This document shows positions 15,840-25,040 of a DNA stretch of 64,000 nucleotides, piece by piece (position 1 is the first letter of the stretch; each line of letters opens with the position of its first letter). Source of the stretch: CAWGLW01 sp963823525 (lineage in GTDB: Bacteria; Pseudomonadota; Gammaproteobacteria; Steroidobacterales; Steroidobacteraceae). The notes beneath the pieces were generated by a model. It was not told the DNA's origin. It did no database searches and was given only the letters and a program-made list of their open reading frames with translations. The stretch spans positions 1,550,001-1,614,000 of the forward strand of contig CAWGLW010000006.1 in assembly GCA_963823525.1 (NCBI GenBank), in the 5' to 3' direction. Position numbers and translations under genes: made by a program.

Positions 15840-17261
15840 TCAGGCCGGTTGAACGACGGGAGCGTCCGCTGTGCTCGTGCTCGCGGCTGCCGTCTTCCAG
15901 ACGTTGTAAGCCATCAGGAACATTCCACCGAGGACCAACAGGCCGCCCAGCAGACGCACACCGTAGTACGGGTACGTGGCCGCAATTGACTCAATGAAAG
16001 AATAGGTCAGGGTACCGTCCGGGTTTGTCGCACGCCACATCAGTCCCTGCATGACACCGGCGATCCACATCGACGTGATGTAGAGCACGACCCCGATAGT
16101 CGTCGTCCAGAAGTGTACGTCGATCAATCTCGTGCTGTACATCTGCTCGCGGCCGAAGAGCTTCGGAATCAGCGCGTACAGCGAGCCGATCGAGATCATT
16201 GCGACCCAGCCGAGCGCACCGGAATGCACATGTCCGATGGTCCAGTCAGTGTAATGCGAGAGCGCGTTGACCGTCTTGATCGACATCATTGGCCCTTCGA
16301 ACGTGGACATGCCGTAGAACGACAACGACACGATCATGAACTTCAGAATCGGATCGGTCCGCAGTTTGTGCCACGCTCCGGAGAGCGTCATCATCCCGTT
16401 GATCATGCCGCCCCAGGACGGTGCGAGCAGGATCAGGGAAAACGCCATGCCCAGCGACTGTGCCCAGTCCGGCAGAGTCGTATAGTGCAGGTGATGCGGA
16501 CCGGCCCACATGTAGATGGAGATCAGTGCCCAGAAGTGCACGACCGACAAGCGGTAGGAGTACACGGGTCTGCCGGCCTGCTTGGGAACAAAGTAATACA
16601 TCATGCCGAGGAAGCCGGCGGTCAGGAAAAAGCCGACCGCGTTGTGTCCGTACCACCATTGCACCATCGCATCGACGACGCCCGCGTAAGCACTGTATGA
16701 CTTGGTCGCGGTGACCGGTATTGCCATGCTGTTGGTGATGTGCAGCACGGCGATCGTGATGATGTACGCGGCAAAGAACCAGTTGGCCACGTAGATGTGC
16801 TTGACCTTGCGCATTGCAACCGTGCCGAGAAATACGATTGCATAGGCAACCCAGACGACGGCGATGAGCAGATCGATTGGCCACTCGAGCTCCGCATACT
16901 CTTTGCCCTGGGTCATGCCGAGCGGCAGTGAAACCGCCGCAAGCACGATGACGAGCTGCCAGCCCCAGAACGTGAACGCCGCCAGCTTGTCGCTGAACAG
17001 CCGTGCATGACTGGTTCGCTGCACAATGTAGTACGACGTTGCAAACAGGGCACAGCCTCCAAAAGCGAAGATGACCGCATTTGTATGCAACGGGCGCAAA
17101 CGGCCATAGGTCAGCCAGGGGATGCCCATGTTGAGTTCGGGCCACAGCAGCTGCGCCGCGATGAGTACACCGACGGTCATGCCGACGATTCCCCAAACCA
17201 CGGTCATTATTGCAAACTGCCGGACCACCTTGTCGTTGTAATGAGTGGCCGTCGATTTCAT
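15840..17261 (-). CDS. ccoN: cbb3-type cytochrome c oxidase catalytic subunit CcoN
   Basis: A 473-aa polytopic haem-copper oxidase subunit I of the C family with about twelve spans. His residues for low-spin haem b, high-spin haem b3 and Cu-B are present in the expected segments (LHTNAVIF, YGHNAVGFF with the cross-linking Tyr later in the protein, GPHHLHYT, HVHSGALGW). It reduces O2 with high affinity and pumps protons, allowing respiration at very low oxygen. It is the first gene of the cco operon. No leader gene precedes it. Confidence 0.96.
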   Translation of the reverse strand: MKSTATHYNDKVVRQFAIMTVVWGIVGMTVGVLIAAQLLWPELNMGIPWLTYGRLRPLHTNAVIFAFGGCALFATSYYIVQRTSHARLFSDKLAAFTFWGWQLVIVLAAVSLPLGMTQGKEYAELEWPIDLLIAVVWVAYAIVFLGTVAMRKVKHIYVANWFFAAYIITIAVLHITNSMAIPVTATKSYSAYAGVVDAMVQWWYGHNAVGFFLTAGFLGMMYYFVPKQAGRPVYSYRLSVVHFWALISIYMWAGPHHLHYTTLPDWAQSLGMAFSLILLAPSWGGMINGMMTLSGAWHKLRTDPILKFMIVSLSFYGMSTFEGPMMSIKTVNALSHYTDWTIGHVHSGALGWVAMISIGSLYALIPKLFGREQMYSTRLIDVHFWTTTIGVVLYITSMWIAGVMQGLMWRATNPDGTLTYSFIESIAATYPYYGVRLLGGLLVLGGMFLMAYNVWKTAAASTSTADAPVVQPA

Positions 17262-17479
17262 GCGGTCGCCTCGAGTGGAGTTGAACCAGGAATTACAGCG
17301 CGTTGATTACGCAAGCGGTGGGAATGTTATGAGGCGCTAATGTTTCGCGCAACACGGATTTCCACCTCCGTCACCCAGCCCCCCAATCAACTCGGTGATT
17401 TCCCCGCATTGTGTTCGGCCCGGGCGCCTCGCAGAGTGTTATTGAAGTCCTGTCGAATGCCCGGCGGAGGTCAACTTGT
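17262..17479. other. Divergent promoter region ccoN / usp
   Basis: This 218-bp gap must carry the promoters of the cco operon (minus) and the universal-stress gene (plus). TTGAT at 17303-17307 is not followed by ATCAA at the correct spacing, so I see no full FNR/FixK box (TTGAT-N4-ATCAA). A perfect AATCA-N6-TGATT dyad lies at 17384-17399, in the opposite orientation to an FNR box. GGAGG (17466-17470) serves the usp start. Confidence 0.5.
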
Positions 17480-18430
17480 ATGAAACGCCTCGACCGTATT
17501 CTCGCCGTCCTTGATCCCACCGCTGACCGTCAGCCCGCGCTTGAGAAGGCCGCGCGGCTCGCGCGTGAATTTGGCGCAACGCTGGAATTGTTCGTCTGCG
17601 ACTTTGATCCCGCGTTGAGCGGGCGGCCATTTTTTGACACAGACGGGCTGCGGCGCCTGCGTGATGATTTCGTCGCGAAGCGAAGGGAGTGGATGGAGCC
17701 CAGGGCCCGGCGCCTTGGCGAAAGCGGAATTGAGATTGAGACTCATGTTCATTGGGACAATCCGCTCTATCGCGGGATCGTTCGCCGTGTTCAGGAATCC
17801 TCTCCCGACATGGTAGTGAAGGATACTCATTATCATTCCGCGATCCGGCGTACGCTGCTGACAAACACCGACTGGAACCTGATCCGGACCTGTCCGGTGC
17901 CCCTGCTGCTGGCGAAGCCCGAACCGTGGCCCGAGCATCCGCGGCTGATGGCGGCACTGGATCCCGGGCACGCGAGCGACAAAACGGCTGCTCTTGAGCA
18001 TGACATCCTCGACTATGGGGAAATGCTTTCAGGACGGCAGGGCGGTGAGCTGCTTGCCGTGCACGCTTTCTTCCCGGCAGCCCTGCTCGCTGCGACGACC
18101 GGTATGGCCGGCATTCCCTCGATGGCCGGAGCGTCGGCCGCCGAAATCATCGAGACAGAGCGAAAACGGATCGTCACGGAACTCGCCGAGATCGCCCGGT
18201 CTCATGATCTGACGCACGACGCGTTGCACATCGTGCAGGGCGCCGCCGTTGAAGTACTTCCGCGACTCGCTCGCGAGCAGGCGATCGATATCCTGATCAT
18301 GGGCGGTGTTTCACGCAGTCGGCTGCGCGAACTGTTTGTCGGCAGCACAGCTGAGCGCGTCATCGACCAGGTCGCTTGCGATGTGCTGGTCGTAAAGCCA
18401 GGGGACTTTGCCGAGAAGCTGCCGTTCTGA
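17480..18430 (+). CDS. Tandem universal stress protein (UspE-like)
   Basis: A 316-aa protein with two Usp folds. The first (about 1-150) is degenerate. The second (about 155-310) ends in the nucleotide-binding pattern GGVSRSRLRELFVGSTAERV followed by DVLVVKPG, fitting the G-x2-G-x9-G(S/T) signature. ATG 17480 is 9 nt after GGAGG; the in-frame upstream start at 17411 lacks support. Tandem Usp genes beside cbb3 or FNR-type regulons are common and respond to oxygen limitation, so the shared intergenic region with ccoN suggests co-regulation (inference). Confidence 0.9.
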   Translation: MKRLDRILAVLDPTADRQPALEKAARLAREFGATLELFVCDFDPALSGRPFFDTDGLRRLRDDFVAKRREWMEPRARRLGESGIEIETHVHWDNPLYRGIVRRVQESSPDMVVKDTHYHSAIRRTLLTNTDWNLIRTCPVPLLLAKPEPWPEHPRLMAALDPGHASDKTAALEHDILDYGEMLSGRQGGELLAVHAFFPAALLAATTGMAGIPSMAGASAAEIIETERKRIVTELAEIARSHDLTHDALHIVQGAAVEVLPRLAREQAIDILIMGGVSRSRLRELFVGSTAERVIDQVACDVLVVKPGDFAEKLPF

Positions 18431-18567
18431 TCAGCAACGCCCGGGCCAACGCGCACCGGCCACGGCTATCTGCCCAGCTACGTGACCTGTGTCACGAAAT
18501 CCGGGCCGAGAACGGTTTCTGGCGCACAGTTGTGGCGTGGCAGCCGGCCCTATACTCCACCGGAGTC

Positions 18568-20649
18568 ATGCCCACCAACGTGCTGTTAATCTGTGCCCAG
18601 CCCGGGGACCAGGCGAAGTTCCGCCAGGTCATGGACGCCATACGTGGCCAGCCTTATCGGCTGGAAATCGCCTCGACGCTGGCGGCCGGCCTCATCGCCC
18701 TGAAAGAGCGGCCGGTCGATGCGATCGTTCTTGACCTGAATCTGCCCGACAGCCTCGGCCTGACCACCTTCCTGCGCTTGCAGCCGAAGGCGTCAGCGGC
18801 GCCGGTCATCGTGCTGGTGGGCGAGTCCGAAGAGGAGCTGGGTGTTCACGCCGTGGATCGCGGTGCGCTCGACCACCTCGTCAAGGAACAGCTGACCGCG
18901 CAACTGCTCAGTAAAGCGCTGTGTTATGCCACCGAGCGGACCCACACGCTGCTGGCGCTCAGGGCCTCAGAGCAGCGCTATCGCGAGTTGTTCCAGAATG
19001 TTACCGCCGGCGTCTTCCAGACCACGCCCGATGGCCGTTTCATGGCGGCCAACCCCGCGCTGGTACGAATGCTCGGTTACGAGTCCGAGGATGAGTTGCT
19101 GGAAGTCGATCTCGATGCAGACGTCTACATGGATCCCGAGCAACGCACGAAGTGGGCCGGTTTGATGGCGGAAGGCGGCGAGGTTCGCAACGCGGAGCTC
19201 GTTCTGAAAAGAAAAGACGGGACCAAGATCGTCGTGCTGGAGAATTCGCGTGCGGTTCGTGACGCCGCCGGGCAGGTGATTTTCTATGAAGGCACGCTGA
19301 CCGACATCACCGCTGCGCACGAGTTGTCGCAGCAGTTGTCCTACGATGCCAGTCACGACCCGCTGACCGGTCTTGCAAACCGGCGTGAATTCGAGCTGCG
19401 ACTGCAGCGGGCTCTGGAGATGACCCAGGCGACCAGCGCCACTCATGCGGTCTGTTACATGGATCTGGATCAGTTCAAGATCGTCAACGATACCTGCGGT
19501 CACGTTGCGGGTGATGAGTTGCTGCGACAACTCGGCCAGGTCCTGCAGCAGCGCGTGCGGGCAAATGACGTCGTTGCCCGGCTCGGTGGCGATGAATTCG
19601 CCGTGCTGTTGCACAATTGTGGCCCCGACGATGCGATGCAGGTGGCCAATGGCCTCCTGGAGGCCGTCGGTACGTTCCAGTTCGTCTGGGCGGATCATTC
19701 CTTCACGCTCGGTGCAAGCATTGGCGTGGTCGCGGTCAACGTTAATTTCAGGCGGCTCGCCCAGGTGATGAGCGCGGCCGACACAGCCTGTTATGCGGCA
19801 AAAGACAGTGGCCGCAACCGGATCGTGGTGTATTCAGAAGACGACGCCGTCGTTGCACGCCGCAACGGCGAGATGGAATGGGTGGCGCGAGCGAAGGGAG
19901 CACTGGTAGAAAACCGACTGTTTCTGAACGCCCAGCCAATTGTCCCGCTCGCGGCCGGCGCGACCCAGCCGCCACACTACGAGCTGCTGGTGCGCATGCG
20001 AGACGAAGGCGGACGGATCGTGCCGCCCGGTGCATTCCTGCCCACGGTTGAGCGATTCAATCTGTCCGTGCGATACGATCGCTGGGTCATTGGTGCGGCA
20101 CTCGAATGGATGTGCAGCAATGATGCGGCACTCGAGCGCGTGTCCCGCTTCTATATCAACCTGTCGCGCGACTCGATTAAAGATCCGCAGATGGCTGAAT
20201 TCATACGTCAGGCGGTAGCGGATGCGGGTGTCGACCCGGCCCGGCTGGGATTCGAGGTCGCCGAGAAGATCGCGATTGGCAACCTGACCCAGGCGAATCA
20301 GTTGATAGGCGAAGTCCGGCGACTCGGTTGCTCGTTCGCGCTCGACGATTTTGGCAGCGGGGTGTCCTCGTTCGCGTATCTCAAGGCGCTGAATGTTGAC
20401 ATGCTCAAGATCGACGGCATGTTCGTCGGCAATATCTCGCAGGACCAGGTGGACTATGCGATGGTGCGGTCGATCAAGGAAATCGGCCACGTGATGGGCA
20501 AGTCGGTGGTCGCCGAGTCGGTTGAAAACGAAGCCGTACTCGAGAAGCTGCGCGAGATCGGCGTTGACTACGCGCAGGGTTTTGCGGTCGCCGAACCGCG
20601 ACCCCTGTCCGAACTGGCCAGCGTAACCGTGGCAGACCTGCTGGCCTGA
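18568..20649 (+). CDS. REC-PAS-GGDEF-EAL cyclic-di-GMP protein
   Basis: A 693-aa cytoplasmic protein: an N-terminal receiver-like domain (1-115, Asp in AIVLDLNLPD), a PAS domain (about 130-250, ELFQNVTAGVFQTTPDGRFM), GGDEF (about 260-420, active-site RLGGDEFAV) and EAL (about 440-690). In the EAL domain YELLVR, YINLS, FEVAEK, LDDFGSG, LKIDGMF and VAESVEN keep the main metal and catalytic acids, with Lys after the FEVAE Glu where Thr/Ser is usual. Both diguanylate cyclase and phosphodiesterase activity are therefore possible; which dominates cannot be read. GGAG precedes ATG 18568. The receiver has no adjacent kinase gene. Confidence 0.9.
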   Translation: MPTNVLLICAQPGDQAKFRQVMDAIRGQPYRLEIASTLAAGLIALKERPVDAIVLDLNLPDSLGLTTFLRLQPKASAAPVIVLVGESEEELGVHAVDRGALDHLVKEQLTAQLLSKALCYATERTHTLLALRASEQRYRELFQNVTAGVFQTTPDGRFMAANPALVRMLGYESEDELLEVDLDADVYMDPEQRTKWAGLMAEGGEVRNAELVLKRKDGTKIVVLENSRAVRDAAGQVIFYEGTLTDITAAHELSQQLSYDASHDPLTGLANRREFELRLQRALEMTQATSATHAVCYMDLDQFKIVNDTCGHVAGDELLRQLGQVLQQRVRANDVVARLGGDEFAVLLHNCGPDDAMQVANGLLEAVGTFQFVWADHSFTLGASIGVVAVNVNFRRLAQVMSAADTACYAAKDSGRNRIVVYSEDDAVVARRNGEMEWVARAKGALVENRLFLNAQPIVPLAAGATQPPHYELLVRMRDEGGRIVPPGAFLPTVERFNLSVRYDRWVIGAALEWMCSNDAALERVSRFYINLSRDSIKDPQMAEFIRQAVADAGVDPARLGFEVAEKIAIGNLTQANQLIGEVRRLGCSFALDDFGSGVSSFAYLKALNVDMLKIDGMFVGNISQDQVDYAMVRSIKEIGHVMGKSVVAESVENEAVLEKLREIGVDYAQGFAVAEPRPLSELASVTVADLLA

Positions 20650-20675
20650 ACGGCTGGCCAGGTCGCGGGAAGCGG

Positions 20676-22430
20676 CTATTTCTGGAGCACGTAGTGGCCC
20701 GGCGCAGGCCCGAGCGGCTTGTAGCCTTTTCGGGCCGCCCCGATACCGGGCTTGTTGACCAGGGTCTTCGCAGAATGCTCCTTGAGCCACTGGCCCCACG
20801 TCGGCCACCAGGAGCCCTGCAGCGGCTCAACGCTCTGCAGGTATTTCGCGGGCGATAACAGGCGCATACCCGGCCGGGTCGTGTGCACCCGGTGCCGACG
20901 TCGCGGATGCTGTGGCCCGCTGATAATGCCTGCGTTGTGACCGCCACTGGTCAGGCAGAATGTGTAGTCCACCGAGCGCGTGAGTTTTCCGATCTTGTAG
21001 ACTGAGCGCCACGGTGCAACATGATCTGTTTCCGTGCCGACCACGAACATCGGGATCGTGATGTCGGACAGGCTGATCTGCGCACCGTTGGCGACGTAGC
21101 GGTCTTCTGCCAGGTCGTTGTTCAGGTAAAGCTGGTTCAGGTAGTCGGTATGCATGCGATAGGCCATACGCGTGCCGTCGGCGTTCCATGACATCAGGTC
21201 GTTGGGCGGTATTCGTTGACCGCGAATGTAGTTATCGACCATTGGGCCCCAGAGCAGGTCATGAGTGCGCAGCATCTGGAAGGCGCCGCCCATCCGGCTG
21301 CTGTCGAGCACGCCTTCCTTCCACATCAGCGCTTCGAGCATGGCCAGTTGTGCCGGGCTGATGAATACGGACAACTCCCCCGGCTCGCTGAAGTCCGTCT
21401 GGCCGGCAAAGATTGTCATCGAGGCCAGTGAATCATCATCGCGCCCCGCCAGCTCCGCCGCCGCGATCGACAGCAGCGTGCCGCCGATACAGTAGCCGAC
21501 GCCGTGGATCCTGCGACGCGGGGTTACGGCCTTCACAGCATCAATGGCAGTCTTCACGCCCAGCGTCAGGTAATCGTCCATGGTCAGGTCGCGGTCTTCG
21601 GCCGTCGGATTCTTCCAGGAAATCATGAACACCGTGTGCCCGAGGCCGGTTAGGTAGTTGACCATCGAATTGCGTGGCGAGAGGTCGAGGATGTAGTACT
21701 TCATGATCCACGCCGGGACCATCAGGATCGGTTCCGCATAAACTTTTGTCGTCTGCGGTGAATACTGAATGAGTTCCATCAGCCGATTGCGGACAATGAC
21801 CTTGCCCGGAGTGGCCGCGACATTGACGCCGACCTGATATTTTTCGCTGCCTTCGGGGCCGAGGCCGGTGACCGTTCGTCGCAGATCATCGGCAAAGTTT
21901 TTGGCGCCGCGCAGAAGATTGCGGCCGTGCTCCTTGCGCGTCTGATCAATCAGTTGTGGGTTGGCCAGCAGAAAGTTATCCGGCGCGAGCAGTTCCAGGC
22001 CTTCGCGAACCGTGAATGCGGCGACGTTTTCCGCAGCCTCCGTTGCACCGGGGATGCCCTTCACGGAGTTCTGTGCCCACTCCGCGCCGGTCAGGAAGGT
22101 CTGCGCAATCACGTTGAACGGAAATCGATTCCAGGCCGGATCCGCGAATCGCCTCGCGTACGGCGAACCGTCGGTTTCCGGCGCGACGCCGTTGCCGATC
22201 AGTGCCTCGCCCGCGAACCGGGCCAGAGACATTGATTTCCGCAGCGCGCTTTTCGTCAGCCTGACCTGTTGGCCCGGCGACACCGCCAGGTTGGCCAGCA
22301 CGTTCAGCCAGGCGCCACCAAAGGCATTCGGGGACAGGCCGCCCGTCAGTTTTGCGGCCGACGCCAGGAAACGGCGCGACAAGTCATCGGACTCCTGTAC
22401 GGAAGGATTCTTCTTCTCCGATTCGGCCAT
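20676..22430 (-). CDS. phaC: Class I poly(3-hydroxyalkanoate) synthase PhaC
   Basis: A 584-aa polymerase that joins (R)-3-hydroxyacyl-CoA into PHA on granule surfaces. The lipase-like box is GYCIGG with the catalytic Cys; the Asp lies in VGTETDHVAPW and the His in SGGHNAG. The N-terminal PhaC_N domain (about 60-230) includes PAWNRFPFNVIAQ. The length fits class I, and no phaE or phaR partner lies nearby. No phaA, phaB or phasin gene is adjacent. It is convergent with the GGDEF-EAL gene, with a 26-bp gap. Confidence 0.95.
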   Translation of the reverse strand: MAESEKKNPSVQESDDLSRRFLASAAKLTGGLSPNAFGGAWLNVLANLAVSPGQQVRLTKSALRKSMSLARFAGEALIGNGVAPETDGSPYARRFADPAWNRFPFNVIAQTFLTGAEWAQNSVKGIPGATEAAENVAAFTVREGLELLAPDNFLLANPQLIDQTRKEHGRNLLRGAKNFADDLRRTVTGLGPEGSEKYQVGVNVAATPGKVIVRNRLMELIQYSPQTTKVYAEPILMVPAWIMKYYILDLSPRNSMVNYLTGLGHTVFMISWKNPTAEDRDLTMDDYLTLGVKTAIDAVKAVTPRRRIHGVGYCIGGTLLSIAAAELAGRDDDSLASMTIFAGQTDFSEPGELSVFISPAQLAMLEALMWKEGVLDSSRMGGAFQMLRTHDLLWGPMVDNYIRGQRIPPNDLMSWNADGTRMAYRMHTDYLNQLYLNNDLAEDRYVANGAQISLSDITIPMFVVGTETDHVAPWRSVYKIGKLTRSVDYTFCLTSGGHNAGIISGPQHPRRRHRVHTTRPGMRLLSPAKYLQSVEPLQGSWWPTWGQWLKEHSAKTLVNKPGIGAARKGYKPLGPAPGHYVLQK

Positions 22431-22513
22431 GATGCCCCCTCGATCAGTGCATACGTTGCTTCAGTTGAATATAGCAGGCTGGGTATTCACGGTCAGGCGA
22501 TTCGCGACCGCGC

Positions 22514-23725
22514 TCAGATGGTCTTCAGGTCGACGGCCGAATCGGCCAGCTTTGCGATGTCCGGTCGCTTGAATTCGGCAATCCATCGCTTCCCGACCAT
22601 GAAATCACGCGGGGAGTTCACCGCATCCACTGCGAGCAGTTCGCCATCGGCCAGATAATAGAGCGCGAACTTTTCCGTCGCCGGGTCACCTCGCAGTACG
22701 GCCTGATCATACCCCTCGGCGATACCGGCGATCTGCAGCTTCAGGTCGTACTGGTCTGACCAGAACCAGGGAACGTGCTCATGGCGGGCGGACTTGCCGC
22801 AGATGACTGTCGCGGCTGTACGGGCCTGCTCGACGGCGTTGTCCACCGACTCGAGGCGAACTCTGCGCCCATATCGCACACTGGGATGATTCGTGCAGTC
22901 GCCGGCTGCGTAGATGTGGGGATCCGAACTGCGGCATTGCTCATCGACGAGTATGCCGTTGTCACACTGAATCCCCGCCGCCGCCGCCAGTGTGACGTCG
23001 GGGAGAATGCCGACTCCAACGACGACGACATCCGCCGGCAGCGTGACATCACCGCAGACGACCGCTTGAACACGCGGGCCGCCCTCGAAGGCGATGACGG
23101 ACGTATTGCAGATAATCGTCACGCCCTCGCGCTCGTGCCGCGCCGTGTAGAAGGCAGAGACCTGCGGCGCGACCACCCGGTGCATCGGCCGGTCGGCGGC
23201 TTCGACCACGGCCACCTCGAGGCCTAGTTTCCGAGCCGAGGCCGCGACTTCCAGGCCGACATAGCCCGCTCCGACGACAACGAGGCGGCGTGCCGCGGGG
23301 AGTTCGGCGCGCAGCGCATCGGCGTCGGCAAGGTTGCGTAGGTAATGGATGCCCGCCAGGTCGTGCCCGGGAATCTCGAGCCGCCGCGGCCGGCTGCCCA
23401 CGCAAAGCAGGAGCTTGCCGTAGCCGAGTTCACTGCCGTCGTTCAGCCTCAGGCGCTGCTCGCCGCAATCAACGGCGGTCACACGCTTGCCGAGTATCAA
23501 TTCGACGCCCGCCTGATCATAAAAAGGCAGCCTGCGCAGTGCGAGCCGGTCGGCAGGCAATTCCCCTGAAAGGTATTTCTTCGACAGCGGCGGCCGGTTG
23601 TAGGGTAAATGGGGCTCCTCGCCGATCAGCACGATCGGTCCGCCGTGGCCTTCACGATGCAGTGTGTCCACGGCCTGCACCGATGCGTGGCTGGCCCCGA
23701 CGATCACCACCGCGCGGCCGCTCAT
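22514..23725 (-). CDS. FAD-dependent ferredoxin/rubredoxin reductase
   Basis: A 403-aa pyridine nucleotide-disulphide oxidoreductase-fold protein of the ferredoxin reductase type (ThcD/CamA/BphA4-like). It has N-terminal FAD-binding VVIVGASHASVQAVDTL, NAD-binding VVVGAGYVGLEVAASARKLG, the second FAD motif IYAAGDC, and a C-terminal reductase domain (about 320-400). It would move electrons from NAD(P)H to a ferredoxin for a P450 or oxygenase, none of which is in the window. The partner may be the thioredoxin-like ferredoxin 0.8 kb away, but they face different ways and nothing else links them. Confidence 0.9.
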   Translation of the reverse strand: MSGRAVVIVGASHASVQAVDTLHREGHGGPIVLIGEEPHLPYNRPPLSKKYLSGELPADRLALRRLPFYDQAGVELILGKRVTAVDCGEQRLRLNDGSELGYGKLLLCVGSRPRRLEIPGHDLAGIHYLRNLADADALRAELPAARRLVVVGAGYVGLEVAASARKLGLEVAVVEAADRPMHRVVAPQVSAFYTARHEREGVTIICNTSVIAFEGGPRVQAVVCGDVTLPADVVVVGVGILPDVTLAAAAGIQCDNGILVDEQCRSSDPHIYAAGDCTNHPSVRYGRRVRLESVDNAVEQARTAATVICGKSARHEHVPWFWSDQYDLKLQIAGIAEGYDQAVLRGDPATEKFALYYLADGELLAVDAVNSPRDFMVGKRWIAEFKRPDIAKLADSAVDLKTI

Positions 23726-24119
23726 GACCAGGCCCCTTCGGCCGGCCGGCCTGGGCAGTGCGGCGCTTCAATGTCGGCAAGGCTCTGGCCGCTCAGCGAC
23801 ATGTGGATAATTCCTCGCGTCCTTCCCCGTATCCGTGTGGCATGATGCCGGGGAATGAAGGCAAGTGCACTAGCGCGCCTTAAGGGCAGCGGCGCACCAA
23901 GGGCGAGCAGGCTTCGTGACTTTACGCTCCATCGTGGTGCGGCCGGCACCGAAGAGGCGCACAATATGGCTTACCGGGAGGGGCGGCACGAATTCTGCAT
24001 AGAGTCCGGGCGGACCCCGCCGCGGGGGCGGGCCACCGGTTGTGTTCCGGCTTTCCCATGGCGTGGAGGCCGCGGCCAGCCGTCGCAGAACGACCAAAAG
24101 ATTTAGGAGCCAGAGCTCA
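23726..24119. other. Intergenic region upstream of the P-II gene
   Basis: This 394-bp gap contains GGTGC-GGCCG-GCACC (23936-23950), a perfect dyad, and AGGAG (24105-24109) for the P-II start. I see no sigma-54 promoter and no convincing gene. Short open frames here have no recognisable content. Confidence 0.5.
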
Positions 24120-24458
24120 ATGAAGCTGATCAGCGCAATCATCAAACCCTTCAAGCTGGACGACGTACGCGCCGCCTTGTCGGAAATCGGCGTCTCCGGC
24201 ATGACGGTGACGGAAGTCAAGGGCTTCGGGCGGCAGCGAGGCCATACCGAGCTCTACCGAGGTGCAGAATACGTGGTGGACTTTGTCCCCAAGACGCGCA
24301 TCGAGGTGGCCGTGAAAGAGGCGATCGTCGAGCAGGTCGTCGAAGCCATCACAGCTTCCGCGCGAACCGGCAAGGTCGGCGATGGCAAGATTTTTGTTAC
24401 GGATCTCGAACGTGCCATTCGAATCCGCACCGGCGAGGCCGACGACCAGGCGCTCTGA
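24120..24458 (+). CDS. glnK: Nitrogen regulatory protein P-II (GlnB/GlnK)
   Basis: A 112-aa P-II trimer subunit. MKLISAIIKPFKLDDVRAAL is the standard N-terminus. The T-loop holds the uridylylation Tyr in RGAEYVVDF, and the C-terminal ATP/2-oxoglutarate block is GKVGDGKIFV. It senses 2-oxoglutarate, ATP and glutamine and controls nitrogen assimilation enzymes or AmtB. No amtB or glnA lies adjacent, so glnB and glnK cannot be told apart. ATG 24120 follows AGGAG by 10 nt; in-frame upstream starts are ignored. Confidence 0.93.
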   Translation: MKLISAIIKPFKLDDVRAALSEIGVSGMTVTEVKGFGRQRGHTELYRGAEYVVDFVPKTRIEVAVKEAIVEQVVEAITASARTGKVGDGKIFVTDLERAIRIRTGEADDQAL

Positions 24459-24516
24459 CGGAATTGCTGATGCGTGCGAGGATCGCGGTTCTGCCACTTT
24501 AGGGGCCGCGATCACT

Positions 24517-24879
24517 GTGTCTGAAACACTCGAATGCGCACTGAAAAAGCTTCGGCTGGATGAGCAGACGCGGCACATTTTCCTTTGTGTCGGTGGGAAG
24601 TGCGCGTCGCGAAAGCGTGGCCTGGAGAGCTGGGAATTCCTCAAGCGCGAACTCAAGCGGCAAGGTCTGCACGACGTCAGCGGTGGCATCATGCGCAGCA
24701 AGGTCGACTGCCTCCGGATCTGCACGTCGGGTCCGGTCGCGGTGGTCTACCCGGACGGCACCTGGTACCGGCAATGCACGCCGGAGAATCTGCAGCGGAT
24801 TATTGCCGAGCACCTCGTGGCCGGCCGACCGGTTGAGGATCTCGTCATCGCCAGGGCCCCGCTGACGGCCTCGTGCTGA
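24517..24879 (+). CDS. Thioredoxin-like [2Fe-2S] ferredoxin
   Basis: A 120-aa protein of the (2Fe-2S) ferredoxin/NuoE-like thioredoxin fold (COG3411). The cluster ligands are the two Cys of FLCVGGKCASRKRG and the two of DCLRICTSGP. PVAVVYPDGTWYRQCTPENL is a common closing block of this family. It transfers single electrons in the cytosol; its partner is not evident. I chose GTG 24517, 12 nt after AGGGG. The frame is open back to 24382, inside the P-II gene, so the start is uncertain. Confidence 0.82.
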   Translation: MSETLECALKKLRLDEQTRHIFLCVGGKCASRKRGLESWEFLKRELKRQGLHDVSGGIMRSKVDCLRICTSGPVAVVYPDGTWYRQCTPENLQRIIAEHLVAGRPVEDLVIARAPLTASC

Positions 24880-25040
24880 TTGCGCCGCTGCTCTCAGCTG
24901 GCGTGTAACAAGCGGATCCGATGCATTTCTCCACAGTGCTGCCCGGGTCTCAGTCAAGCGGGGCCGCGACAGAGTATCCTTTCTGTATGCCAGGCCCACG
25001 CTGCGTTTGAACCGCCGGAAGATCCAAGGGCTGACCCACA

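Noticed and set aside
17303..17316. Possible FNR/FixK box ahead of ccoN
   Set aside because: Only TTGAT is present; the second half-site reads CAAGC instead of ATCAA at the required spacing.
23936..23950. GGTGC-N5-GCACC upstream of the P-II gene as an NtrC site
   Set aside because: NtrC sites have the opposite order (GCAC...GGTGC), and no sigma-54 promoter follows.
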